In this document: piece by piece, positions 1 through 7,305 of the stretch | How the letters are laid out: every line of letters starts with the position of its first letter | How positions within the stretch are numbered: the stretch's first letter is position 1 | Origin: Amycolatopsis pretoriensis | GTDB taxonomy: Bacteria > Actinomycetota > Actinomycetes > Mycobacteriales > Pseudonocardiaceae | Assembly (NCBI RefSeq): GCF_900107925.1 | Contig: NZ_FNUJ01000009.1 | Location: 186,001-250,000, forward strand | Length of the DNA stretch: 64,000 nucleotides | Direction: 5' to 3' | The notes under the pieces: generated by a model | Databases searched by the model: none | What the model saw: only the letters and a program-made list of their open reading frames with translations | Told to the model about the DNA's origin: nothing | Made by a program: the position numbers and the translations under genes

Positions 1-732
1 GGCCGGATCGAGGCGGCGGCCTGGGGCGACGGCGCGGACCGGCTGCTCACCGGCGTCCCGGCGCTGCTGGGAGCGGACGACGACGACGCGGAGTTCGTCG
101 CGCACCACGACGTCGTCGCGCGCGCCCGGCGGGAGAACCCGGGGCTGCGGCTCGGCTCGACGGGTGTCGTGTGGGACTGGCTGGTGCTGGCCGTGCTGGA
201 GCAGAAGGTGACCGGCAAGGAGGCGATCCGGTCGTGGGCCGAGCTGTGCCGCCGGTTCGGCGCGCCGGCCCCGGGACCGGCGCCTGAGCGGCTGCGGGTG
301 CCGCCGACGCCGGTGGCGCTGCGGTCGTTGCCGGACTGGCACTGGCACCGCGCGGGCGTCGACATCAAGCGACGCACGGCATTGCTGAACGCGGCGCGCG
401 TCGCGCACCACCTGGAGCGGGCGGTCGAGCTGCGCGGGCTGGCGGGGCGGCACCTGCTGCGGAACGTCCCGGGCATCGGCGTGTGGACGGCGGCGGAGAT
501 CGCCCAGCGCGCCTGGGGCGACCCGGACGCGGTCAGCTTCGGCGACTACAACATCCCGTCGATGGTCGGGAACGCCGTGCTGGGCACGAAACTCGACGAC
601 GCGGGGATGGCGGAGGTCCTGGCGCCGTACGCCCCGCAGCGGCAGCGGGCGGTGCGGTACCTGGAAGCGGCGGGCCACCGGCGGCCGCGGTTCGGACCCC
701 GGATCGAGCTGCGCGACTACCGCGCGATGTGA
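1..732 (+). CDS. AlkA-like DNA-3-methyladenine glycosylase (5' end outside window)
   Basis: Probable base-excision repair glycosylase of the helix-hairpin-helix GPD superfamily, removing alkylated bases from DNA. The frame is open from the first base of the window, so the N-terminus lies upstream; 243 codons are visible. The C-terminal half carries a hairpin motif (NVPGIGVWTAAEI) followed about 25 residues later by the catalytic-type aspartate in SFGDYNIP. A methionine-like start at 169 is possible but the upstream frame codes plausibly in the same style, so I extend to base 1. The stop is followed by an inverted repeat at 746-796 and a convergent gene. Family assignment is good; exact lesion specificity cannot be read. 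Confidence 0.82.
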   Translation, partial: GRIEAAAWGDGADRLLTGVPALLGADDDDAEFVAHHDVVARARRENPGLRLGSTGVVWDWLVLAVLEQKVTGKEAIRSWAELCRRFGAPAPGPAPERLRVPPTPVALRSLPDWHWHRAGVDIKRRTALLNAARVAHHLERAVELRGLAGRHLLRNVPGIGVWTAAEIAQRAWGDPDAVSFGDYNIPSMVGNAVLGTKLDDAGMAEVLAPYAPQRQRAVRYLEAAGHRRPRFGPRIELRDYRAM

Positions 733-745
733 CTCCGGCCGTGAG

Positions 746-796
746 CCGTGAATGGCACATCGAGGGACCAAGTGTCCGTGAATGTGCCATTCACGG
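746..796. repeat. Paired-box inverted repeat, copy 1
   Basis: Perfect 15-bp arms (CCGTGAATGGCACAT at 746-760 and its complement at 782-796) flank a 21-base loop between two convergent genes. Each arm holds an AATG-N3-CAT(T) box; the boxes start at 751 and 781, exactly 30 bp apart. It may act as a bidirectional terminator, although there is no T-tract. Same architecture as copies at 9625, 18144, 47364, 50305 and 52773. Confidence 0.85.
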
Positions 797-802
797 ACTT
801 CG

Positions 803-1096
803 TCACTGCTGCGGGGGGTAGCCGCCCTGCTGGGGCGGGTACGGCGGCTGCTGGCCCGGATAGCCCTGCTGCGGCGGGTATCCCGGCGGCTGCTGACCGG
901 GGTAACCCTGCTGCGGGTAGCCCTGCGGCGGGTAGCCCGGCTGCTGGCCCGGGTAGCCCTGCTGGGGCGGGTAGCCCGGGTACTGCTGCGGCGGGTACGG
1001 CGGCTGCTTCGGCTTGTTCATGTTGATGATCAGCAGCACCGCTCCGGTGAGGCCCCCGAGCACCACCACGATGATCAGCAGCATCAGCACGCTCAC
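803..1096 (-). CDS. Small membrane protein with Pro-Tyr-Gln-Gly-rich tail
   Basis: A 97-residue protein with one N-terminal transmembrane segment (about residues 3-24) followed by a low-complexity tail of YPPQQGYPGQQ-type repeats that fills the rest of the chain. It starts with GTG 2 bases after the stop of the GntR gene, so it is the third gene of a tight operon. No catalytic domain is visible. The tail resembles the extracytoplasmic or cytoplasmic disordered regions common in actinobacterial membrane proteins. Function unknown; could be an anchor or sensor controlled by the adjacent GntR. Confidence 0.75.
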   Translation of the reverse strand: MSVLMLLIIVVVLGGLTGAVLLIINMNKPKQPPYPPQQYPGYPPQQGYPGQQPGYPPQGYPQQGYPGQQPPGYPPQQGYPGQQPPYPPQQGGYPPQQ

Positions 1097-1098
1097 GA

Positions 1099-1464
1099 TC
1101 AGTTCTTCCCCTCGTCGAGTGCGGCCCGGGCGATCGCGAGTGCTTCCGCGTCGTCCAAACCCAGTTTGCGGGTCAGCGCAGCGTATTCCGCCGCCGCCTG
1201 CTGGGCGCGGCGGCGGCTCTGGTCGCCCGCCGCCGCGACGAAGCTGCCCGCCCGGCCGCGCGTCTCGATCAGCCCGGCTTCCTCCAGCTCGCGGTACGCG
1301 CGGGCCACCGTGTTCGGCGCGATGCCCAGGTCGGCCGCCAGGGCGCGGACGGTGGGCAGCTTCGTGCCGACCGGCAGGCTCCGGTCGTTGATCCGCGTCG
1401 CGAACCCGGACCGCACCTGTTCGAACGGCGGGACCGGCGAAGCGCTGTCGAAGGGGATGATCAC
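1099..1464 (-). CDS. GntR-family transcriptional regulator, YtrA-like short form
   Basis: A 121-residue regulator with an N-terminal winged helix of GntR type: PVGTKLPTVRALAADLGIAP leads into TVARAYRELEEAGLIETR. It has no large effector-binding domain, only about 45 C-terminal residues, which is typical of the YtrA subfamily. The GTG start at 1464 overlaps the stop of the upstream membrane-protein gene by 4 bp (GTGA), implying translational coupling. YtrA-type regulators usually autoregulate operons for membrane transport or envelope functions; here both operon partners are small membrane proteins with disordered tails. Confidence 0.85.
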   Translation of the reverse strand: MIIPFDSASPVPPFEQVRSGFATRINDRSLPVGTKLPTVRALAADLGIAPNTVARAYRELEEAGLIETRGRAGSFVAAAGDQSRRRAQQAAAEYAALTRKLGLDDAEALAIARAALDEGKN

Positions 1465-1877
1465 CAGCTCTGCGGACCCGCTCCCGGGCCCGGTGGCCGC
1501 TGCCCGTACGGCCCCTGCGGAACCGGTTGCGACGGCGGGAAGCTCGGCTGCTGCGGCACCGGCTGCGACGGCGGGAAGCCGGCCTGCGGCCCCGGCGCGA
1601 ACCCCTGCGGCGGGTACGCCTGCTGCTGGAACCCCTGCTGCGGCGGAAAACCCTGCTGCGGGAACCCTTGCTGCGGCGGGAAGTTCTGCCGCGGCGGGAA
1701 CTGCCCGCCGTTCTTCATCGCCTCTTCGCGGCGCATCTTCGACACCCGCACCGCGACGACGACCACGAACACGATGATCGCCAGGATCAGCAGGCCGACG
1801 ACGATGTAGCCGAACACACCGTCGCCGCCGCCCCCTCCCGAGTGGTAGTGCACGCGCTGCGGAAACTGCGTAGCCAT
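1461..1877 (-). CDS. Small membrane protein with Gln-Pro-Phe-rich tail
   Basis: A 138-residue protein, first gene of the GntR operon. The ATG at 1877 is chosen because GGAGGG lies 5 bases upstream; an earlier in-frame ATG has no such site. A short Gly-rich stretch precedes one transmembrane segment (about residues 24-43, rich in I, L and V), then a basic stop-transfer KMRREE and a long tail of FPPQQGFPQQ-type repeats. Architecture mirrors the third gene of the operon, suggesting the two tails may interact. No enzyme motif is visible and the function is unknown. Confidence 0.75.
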   Translation of the reverse strand: MATQFPQRVHYHSGGGGGDGVFGYIVVGLLILAIIVFVVVVAVRVSKMRREEAMKNGGQFPPRQNFPPQQGFPQQGFPPQQGFQQQAYPPQGFAPGPQAGFPPSQPVPQQPSFPPSQPVPQGPYGQRPPGPGAGPQSW

Positions 1878-1904
1878 GTGGTCCCTCCCTGTCCACACCC
1901 CAGG

Positions 1905-2450
1905 CTAGTGCCCGGTACCGACAGGAACGGCCGCTTTCACCAGATCGGCGAGATCTTCCGACCCCGCCGGCAGCGCGTCCGCCGGCCACCACCGCAGGTC
2001 GTCGGACTCGTCGCTGCGCACCGGCGACGCACCTTCCGGCGCGTGCACCGCGAACCGGACGTCGAAGTGCCGCGTCGGCACGCCGAGCGAGCACGTGATC
2101 GGGTGGACGTCGAGGTGCACCGGCTGCGGGTCGATCCGCAGCCCGGCCATGCCGGACTCTTCGGTCGCCTCCCGCAGCGCCGCATCGGCCAGCGACGCGT
2201 CCTCGGGCTCGCAGTGCCCGCCCAGTTGCAGCCACCGGCCGACGCGCGGGTGCAGCGTCAGCAGCACCCGCGTCCCGGTGTGGTCCAGGACCACCGCCGA
2301 CGCCGTGAGGTGCCCGGCCGCGCACGACCGCTGACACGAGTCCTCGCGCGCCGCCAGGAACCCGAGGAACGCCTGGCGCAGGGACTCCTGGGAAGCGAGA
2401 GCAGGCCGCCACGAACCCAGCGTCGCGACGGCTTCCGCGTGCAGGCTCAC
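1905..2450 (-). CDS. Nudix hydrolase
   Basis: A 181-residue hydrolase with a clear Nudix box beginning GGHCEPEDASLADAALREAT and ending EESG, placed near residues 78-100, where the REATEE acidic residues bind the metal. The GTG start at 2450 overlaps the fbiB stop (GTGA). It is the last gene of the GNAT-fbiA-fbiB-Nudix operon. Nudix proteins split nucleoside diphosphates linked to another group; the position after the F420 genes hints at housekeeping of a nucleotide intermediate or waste product, but that is inference and the substrate is unknown. Confidence 0.88.
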   Translation of the reverse strand: MSLHAEAVATLGSWRPALASQESLRQAFLGFLAAREDSCQRSCAAGHLTASAVVLDHTGTRVLLTLHPRVGRWLQLGGHCEPEDASLADAALREATEESGMAGLRIDPQPVHLDVHPITCSLGVPTRHFDVRFAVHAPEGASPVRSDESDDLRWWPADALPAGSEDLADLVKAAVPVGTGH

Positions 2451-3784
2451 AGCTCCAGAAGCCCCTCTCCGGGCGTGATCGGCCCCCGCGGGCCGGGATC
2501 AGCCGCCGGGACGCCGATCGCGACCGAACCCAGCGGCTGCCAGCGCTCGTCGAGGCCCAGGACGTCCCGGACGATGTCGGCGGCGAAGATCGTCGACCCG
2601 ATCCAGCACGAGCCGAGCCCCTCGGCCGCCAGCGACACGAGCAGGCCCTGCACCGCGGCGCCGCCCGCGACGGTGAACATCGTCTTCTCGCAGTCGTTGC
2701 GGCGCTCGTCGCGGTAGGTGTGCGCGCCGTCCGGGACCAGGAACGGGATGACGACTTCCGGGGCGCGGTAAAGGATGTCGCCGCGGCTGAGCCGCTTCGC
2801 GATCTGGTCCTGGGTGAACTCGTCGCGTTCGAGATCGGCCCGCCAGGACTCGCGCATCGCGTCGAGCAGCTTGTGGCGCAGCCCGGCGTCGCGCAGCCAG
2901 ACGAACCGCACCGGGTGCGTGTGGTGCGGCGCGGGCGCGGTCAGCGCGGACGCCACCGCCCGGCGCATCGCGGCCGGGTCGACGGGCTCGTCCGCGAACT
3001 GCCGCACCGACCGCCGCGACGGCACGGCCGCCCGCCGGCCCTGCGCGATCGCTTCGTTCGTGCCCAGCCGGAAGAGGTCCTCCTCCAGCGGCCGGACGAG
3101 GTTCCGCGCGGTCGAGCCGTCGTCGAAGAGGTCGAGCCCGCGCACGACCGCGACCGGCGTGCCGCCGAGCTTGCCCTTGACCAGGTCGGCGGCCGCGGCC
3201 AGTTCGTCGGCGACGGCGACCTCGGTGACGGCCAGCTCGTTGCCCTGCCCGTCCACCTCGCCGCGGTAGGCGTGCAGCACGCGCAGGCCGGACGAGCCGA
3301 TCGCGGCGTCGGTCTGCCCGACCCGCCACGCGCGGCCCATCGTGTCCGTGACGACCACGGCGACCTCGACGCCGAGCCGCTCGCGCAGCCCGTTGCGCAG
3401 CGCCAGCGCGGACGCGTCCGGGTCGGCCGGCAGCAGCGCGACTTCGTCGCCCTCGACGTTCGACGCGTCGATGCCCGACGCCGCCTGCACGATCCCCAGG
3501 TGGTTCTGGGTGATCACCGTGCGCGCGATCCGCGCGACCACCCGGATGGCCTCGCGGTCGACGAGCTTCCGGCGTTCGGCGTCGCGGACTTCGGGATCCT
3601 TGGGCACCTTGACGAGCCGGCCCTCGGCCTTCGAGACGATCTTGCTGGTCACGACCAGGACGTCACCCGAGCGCAGCCACGGCGCGGCCTTGACGATCGC
3701 GCCGGTCAGGTCGTCGCCGGGGCGGAACTCCGGCAGCCCGGTGACGGGCAGGATCTCCAGCTTGGGGGAAGCGTGGTCAGGCAA
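2447..3784 (-). CDS. fbiB: Coenzyme F420:L-glutamate ligase / dehydro-F420-0 reductase FbiB
   Basis: Two-domain enzyme of F420 biosynthesis. The N-terminal CofE-type domain (about residues 1-240) adds gamma-linked glutamates to F420-0; the C-terminal nitroreductase-fold domain (about residues 245-445) binds FMN and, in mycobacterial FbiB, reduces dehydro-F420-0. Visible motifs include NVEGDEVALLP, VVVTDTMGRAWRVGQTD and, in the C-terminal part, SRRSVRQF and GLGSCWIG. A TTG start at 3784 overlaps the fbiA stop by 8 bp and has GGGAG upstream, giving 445 residues, close to the usual size of about 448. It is coupled on both sides inside the operon. Confidence 0.93.
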   Translation of the reverse strand: MPDHASPKLEILPVTGLPEFRPGDDLTGAIVKAAPWLRSGDVLVVTSKIVSKAEGRLVKVPKDPEVRDAERRKLVDREAIRVVARIARTVITQNHLGIVQAASGIDASNVEGDEVALLPADPDASALALRNGLRERLGVEVAVVVTDTMGRAWRVGQTDAAIGSSGLRVLHAYRGEVDGQGNELAVTEVAVADELAAAADLVKGKLGGTPVAVVRGLDLFDDGSTARNLVRPLEEDLFRLGTNEAIAQGRRAAVPSRRSVRQFADEPVDPAAMRRAVASALTAPAPHHTHPVRFVWLRDAGLRHKLLDAMRESWRADLERDEFTQDQIAKRLSRGDILYRAPEVVIPFLVPDGAHTYRDERRNDCEKTMFTVAGGAAVQGLLVSLAAEGLGSCWIGSTIFAADIVRDVLGLDERWQPLGSVAIGVPAADPGPRGPITPGEGLLEL

Positions 3785-4766
3785 CGGGGGCTCCCGCGAG
3801 GTCGAGGGCGGCGCGGGCCATCGCCGCGGTCGCGTCCACATCGGACATCAGCAGCGGGACGTCGCGGACGGTCACGCCCGGCACGTCCGCCGTCTCGCCT
3901 TCGGCGATCAGCCAGCCGTCGAGCACCCCGCCGTCCTTGCGCGAGCCGTAGTGCCGGCCCACCGCCTCCGCCGACGTCTCGACGCCGATCGCGGTCAGGC
4001 ACGCGTCGGCCATCCCGCGCAGCGCCTTGCCGCCGATGATCGGCGACACCCCGACGACGCCCGCGGACGTCTTGCGCAGCGCGTCCCGGATCCCCGGCAC
4101 GCCCAGTGTGGTGCCGATCGACACCACCGGGTTCGACGGCGCGAACAGCACCGCGTCGGCGTCCTTGATGGCGTCGAGCACGCCCGGCGCGGGCTTGGCC
4201 TCGTCGTTGCCGACCGCGACGATCGAATGGGCCTTCGGCTCGGCGCGGTAGCGCACCCACCACTCCTGGAAGTGCACGGCCTTCTGCTGGCCGTCCTGCT
4301 CCGGGTCGTCGATCACGACGTGCGTCTCGACGCGGTCGTCCGACATCGGCAGCAGCCGGACGCCGGGCTGCCAGCGGTCGCACATGGCCTCGGTCACCGC
4401 CGAAAGCGGGTAGCCCGCGCGCAGCATCCGCGATCGGATGAGGTGGGTGGCGATGTCCTTGTCGCCGAGGCCGAACCACGTCGGCTCGGCGCCGTAGGCC
4501 GCCAGCTCCTCCTTGACGACCCAGGTCTCGCCCGAGTGCCCCCAGCCGCGTTCTTTGTCGATCCCGCCGCCGAGCGTGTACATGCAGGTGTCCAGGTCCG
4601 GACAGATCCGCAGCCCGTGCATCCAGACGTCGTCGCCGGTGTTGACCAGCGCCGTCACCTCGTGCTCCGACTCGCTCGCGCCTTCGGGGGACATGCCCAG
4701 CGCCGACTTCAAACCCAGCAGGAAGCGGGCCCCGCCCACTCCGCCGACCATCACCACGATCTTCAC
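3777..4766 (-). CDS. fbiA: 2-phospho-L-lactate/PEP transferase FbiA (CofD)
   Basis: Transfers the phosphoenolpyruvyl (or phospholactyl) moiety from its guanosine diphosphate carrier to the deazaflavin Fo, making dehydro-F420-0 or F420-0. The glycine-rich N-terminus VGGVGGARFLLGLKSAL and the motif FAPSNPVVSIGTTLGVPGI are family hallmarks. I choose the GTG at 4766 because it overlaps the stop of the upstream GNAT gene as GTGA and has GAGGA 8 bases upstream; the protein is then 329 residues. An in-frame GTG at 4784 is the alternative. Cytoplasmic; works directly with the downstream fbiB product. Confidence 0.94.
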   Translation of the reverse strand: MKIVVMVGGVGGARFLLGLKSALGMSPEGASESEHEVTALVNTGDDVWMHGLRICPDLDTCMYTLGGGIDKERGWGHSGETWVVKEELAAYGAEPTWFGLGDKDIATHLIRSRMLRAGYPLSAVTEAMCDRWQPGVRLLPMSDDRVETHVVIDDPEQDGQQKAVHFQEWWVRYRAEPKAHSIVAVGNDEAKPAPGVLDAIKDADAVLFAPSNPVVSIGTTLGVPGIRDALRKTSAGVVGVSPIIGGKALRGMADACLTAIGVETSAEAVGRHYGSRKDGGVLDGWLIAEGETADVPGVTVRDVPLLMSDVDATAAMARAALDLAGAPVA

Positions 4767-5545
4767 GACGTCGAATCCTCGCACGAGCCGGGTTCAGGAA
4801 CCCAGTACCGGTATCTGTGGTGCGGGGCGTAGCCGAGCCCCGCGTAGAGCGCGAGCGCGCCCGCGTTCCCCTCCGCCACCTGCAACACCGCGTGGTCGGC
4901 CCCGTGTTCCGCGCCCCACGTGTGCAGGGCGCCCATCAGGGTTTTCGCGAGCCCGCGGCGGCGGAAGGCGGGGTCGACCTCCAGGCGCCCGACGTGCAGC
5001 CAGCCGTCGACCAAGGCCCCGCGGACAACCCCGGCCACGACACCGTCGAGCGTCGCGACGCCGTAGCCGACCTTCCCGCCGGTCAGGACGCTGCGTGCAG
5101 CCGGGATGTCCTCGCCGGGCCCCAACGTGAGTTCCCACCAGTCGGCCGTCGGCTCATCCGCCACTTTCACGTGAAAGTGGCGGTTGTCCACACCCGGGGG
5201 CGGAGCTTTCACGTGAAAGCTGAGGTTGTCCACAGTGAGGACGGTGACCTCGTGGCCGCGGTGGTGGCGGGTCGCCTGGAACCAGCCCTCGGCGACGACC
5301 GCGCGCTCGTTGGGGCTATCGCGGATCACCTGCACCATCGGCTGGATCCCCCGATCGTGGGCGAAGTCACACACCGCGCGCAGGGCGTCCGGGATCGGCC
5401 GGCCGGGGTCGCCGACCGCGAGAGCGCTGTTCGCGCGGCCGGTGAAGCCCCCTGCCCAGCGCAGCCGCCAGTCTTTCAGGGGTTCCTCGACCAGGGGCGG
5501 CCATGCTCTGCTGCAGACGACTTCGAGCGCTTCACGTGCGTTCAC
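4763..5545 (-). CDS. GNAT acetyltransferase carrying an in-frame palindromic insertion
   Basis: A 260-residue acyltransferase. The C-terminal GNAT fold shows the acetyl-CoA motif VDPAFRRRGLAKTLMGAL and a typical end LALYAGLGYAPHHRYRYW. The GTG at 5545 is the first plausible start after a rightward promoter region. Between the two halves, about residues 106-129 are encoded by two CACGTG-centred palindromes plus two DnaA-box-like sequences and read as a repeated VDN(L/R)xFHVK peptide; the flanking sequence looks like normal GNAT sequence, so this is an insertion that kept the frame. It leads the F420 operon; substrate unknown. Confidence 0.85.
   Translation of the reverse strand: MNAREALEVVCSRAWPPLVEEPLKDWRLRWAGGFTGRANSALAVGDPGRPIPDALRAVCDFAHDRGIQPMVQVIRDSPNERAVVAEGWFQATRHHRGHEVTVLTVDNLSFHVKAPPPGVDNRHFHVKVADEPTADWWELTLGPGEDIPAARSVLTGGKVGYGVATLDGVVAGVVRGALVDGWLHVGRLEVDPAFRRRGLAKTLMGALHTWGAEHGADHAVLQVAEGNAGALALYAGLGYAPHHRYRYWVPEPGSCEDSTS
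5158..5234. repeat. CACGTG-centred palindrome pair with two TTGTCCACA boxes, inside the GNAT gene
   Basis: A 26-bp perfect palindrome (5158-5183) and an 18-bp perfect palindrome AGCTTTCACGTGAAAGCT (5204-5221) lie 42 bp apart, centre to centre. TTGTCCACA, the actinobacterial DnaA-box consensus, follows each one (5184-5192 and 5226-5234). The sister pair at 16437-16494 has the same two palindrome types in the opposite order with a similar G-rich spacer. All of it is translated as part of the GNAT protein. Confidence 0.85.
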
Positions 5546-5609
5546 GACTAGATTGTGACCGAGACAGTGACAGGCGTGGAGCGGATTTCCCCCGAGGAGG
5601 AGGTGGGCC

Positions 5610-5783
5610 GTGGGCATCCAGCGCAAGGACGAGCGGCACAACGAGAAGCTCGTCGACGAGATCTCCGAGGGGTTCAACCGAGCTGTGGGGGAGAAGAAGG
5701 AAGAAGACGAGGCGCCCAAGCCGCGCTTCGTCATCACCGGTGACGCCCGGGCGACCCCGCCCCCGCGCCGCCGGCCGAGGTGA
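5610..5783 (+). CDS. Small conserved-looking charged protein, 57 aa
   Basis: Starts at GTG 5610 behind a strong GAGGAGG ribosome-binding site at 5594-5600 and ends at TGA 5781-5783. The product (VGIQRKDERHNEKLVDEI at the N-terminus) is rich in Lys, Glu and Arg with a Pro-Arg-rich C-terminus and no membrane segment. Its good initiation signal, balanced charged composition and position ahead of fdxA argue that it is real although short. It is divergent from the F420 operon. I do not recognise a family. Confidence 0.65.
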   Translation: MGIQRKDERHNEKLVDEISEGFNRAVGEKKEEDEAPKPRFVITGDARATPPPRRRPR

Positions 5784-5790
5784 GCACCCG

Positions 5791-5807
5791 CCATACCCCG
5801 GGTATGG
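5791..5807. terminator. Hairpin after the 57-aa gene
   Basis: CCATACC (5791-5797) pairs with GGTATGG (5801-5807) over a 3-base loop, 8 bp after the stop at 5783. No T-tract follows, so it may be a weak terminator or an RNA-stability hairpin. Confidence 0.45.
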
Positions 5808-5824
5808 CTAAGGCTTGCCTCACC
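5806..5824. promoter_or_regulatory. Possible IdeR/DtxR-type iron box upstream of fdxA
   Basis: GGCTAAGGCTTGCCTCACC resembles the degenerate AGGYTNGCCT core of actinobacterial iron-regulator sites. It lies 73 bp upstream of the ferredoxin start. A further 8-bp hairpin (GTGGCCGA at 5835-5842 with its complement at 5854-5861) sits between it and the gene. Recognition is by eye; no scoring matrix was applied. Confidence 0.35.
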
Positions 5825-5896
5825 AACCGAACGGGTGGCCGAACCGCGTAGTGTCGGCCACGACTGGCTGTTTGCAGAGAAAAGCAGGAGTGCGCA

Positions 5897-6217
5897 GTGA
5901 CCTACGTGATCGCCGAGCCCTGCGTCGACGTGCTCGACAAGGCGTGTATCGACGAGTGCCCCGTGGACTGCATCTACGAGGGCGAGCGGATGCTGTACAT
6001 CCACCCGGACGAGTGCGTCGACTGCGGCGCCTGCGAGCCGGTCTGCCCGGTCGAGGCGATCTACTACGAGGACGACGTCCCGGACAACTGGTCGGACTAC
6101 ACCAAGGCCAACGTCGACTTCTTCGACGAGCTGGGCTCGCCCGGCGGCGCCTCCAAGGTGGGCAAGACCGCGCACGACCCGGGGTTCATCAAGGCCCTGC
6201 CCCCGCAGGGCGAATGA
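5897..6217 (+). CDS. fdxA: 7Fe ferredoxin (3Fe-4S/4Fe-4S)
   Basis: A 106-residue soluble electron carrier. Cysteines sit at C9, C17, C21 and C25 and then C40, C43, C46 and C50; the pattern Cx7Cx3CP followed by CxxCxxCxxxCP is that of actinobacterial seven-iron ferredoxins with one 3Fe-4S and one 4Fe-4S cluster. The GTG at 5897 follows AGCAGGAGTGCGC. Its stop overlaps the dapC start as ATGA, so the two are co-translated, matching the fdxC-dapC arrangement I recall from mycobacteria. A possible iron-regulator site lies upstream. Confidence 0.95.
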   Translation: MTYVIAEPCVDVLDKACIDECPVDCIYEGERMLYIHPDECVDCGACEPVCPVEAIYYEDDVPDNWSDYTKANVDFFDELGSPGGASKVGKTAHDPGFIKALPPQGE

Positions 6218-7305
6218 GCCCGGTCGCGCTGCCCGACTTCCCCTGGGATTCGCTCGCCGCGGTCAAGGCCAAGGCGCAGGCGCATCCCGGCGGGGTGGTC
6301 GACCTTTCCATCGGCACGCCGGTCGACCCGGTCCCGGCCGGCATCCGCGACGCGCTCGCGTCGGTGTCGGAGATCCCGGGCTACCCGACGACCCACGGCA
6401 TCCCGGCCCTGCGCGCGGCGGCCATCGCCGCCCTGGGCCGCCGGCACGGTGTCACCGGCATCGAGCCGGACGCGGTGCTGCCGACGATCGGGTCGAAGGA
6501 GGCCGTGGCCTGGCTGCCGCGCCTGCTCGGCTTCGGCCCCGGCGACCTGGTCGTCATCCCGGAGCTGGCCTACCCGACGTACGAGGTCGGCGCGCTCCTG
6601 GCGGGCGCGTCGATCCTGCGCGCGGACAGCACGGTCGCGATCGGCCCGCAGAGGCCGGCGATGATCTGGATCAACTCGCCGTCCAACCCGACCGGCAAGG
6701 TGCTCCCGGTGGAGCACCTGCGCAAGGTCGTCGAGTGGGCGCGCGAACGCGACGTCGTCGTGGTGTCCGACGAGTGCTACCTGGCCCTGGGCTGGGACGC
6801 CGAACCGCTGTCGGTCCTGCACCCGGACGTCTGCGACGGCCGCACGGACGGCCTGATCGCCGTGCACTCGCTGTCCAAGTCGGCGAACCTGGCCAGCTAC
6901 CGCGCCGGGTTCCTGACCGGTGACCCGCGGCTGATCAGGCAGTTGCTCGACATCCGCAAGCACGCGGGCATGATCGTGCCGCGCCCGGTCCAGGAGGCGA
7001 TGGTCGCCGCCCTGACCGACGACGAGGCCCTGGCCGCCCAGCGCGAGCGCTACGCCCGGCGCCGGCTTTCGCTGCGGAAGGCGTTGCTGGACAACGGCTT
7101 CCGCGTCGACCACTCCGAGGCGGGGCTCTACCTGTGGGCCACGCGCGACGAGGACGCCGCGGCGACGGTCGAGTGGCTGGCCGACCGCGGGATCCTGGTG
7201 GCGCCGGGCACGTTCTACGGACCCCGGGGCGGCAAGCACGTCCGGGTCGCGCTGACCGCGACCGACGAGCGCGTCGACGCCGCCGTGGAACGCCTGACTC
7301 AGTAG
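6214..7305 (+). CDS. dapC: Succinyldiaminopimelate transaminase DapC
   Basis: PLP-dependent fold-type I aminotransferase, 363 residues, making N-succinyl-L,L-diaminopimelate for lysine and cell-wall synthesis. Visible hallmarks are MIWINSPSNPTGKVL, VVVSDECYLALGW and the PLP-lysine region VHSLSKSANLASYRAGF. The ATG at 6214 overlaps the ferredoxin stop. The stop overlaps the end of the convergent TetR gene by 7 bp. Assignment to DapC rather than a generic class I aminotransferase rests on the fdxA neighbourhood and on dapD and dapE nearby. Confidence 0.9.
   Translation: MSPVALPDFPWDSLAAVKAKAQAHPGGVVDLSIGTPVDPVPAGIRDALASVSEIPGYPTTHGIPALRAAAIAALGRRHGVTGIEPDAVLPTIGSKEAVAWLPRLLGFGPGDLVVIPELAYPTYEVGALLAGASILRADSTVAIGPQRPAMIWINSPSNPTGKVLPVEHLRKVVEWARERDVVVVSDECYLALGWDAEPLSVLHPDVCDGRTDGLIAVHSLSKSANLASYRAGFLTGDPRLIRQLLDIRKHAGMIVPRPVQEAMVAALTDDEALAAQRERYARRRLSLRKALLDNGFRVDHSEAGLYLWATRDEDAAATVEWLADRGILVAPGTFYGPRGGKHVRVALTATDERVDAAVERLTQ

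Noticed and set aside
5184..5234. DnaA boxes inside the GNAT gene considered as an origin or titration site
   Set aside because: Two boxes are too few for an origin; they travel with the palindromic insertion and their role cannot be told.
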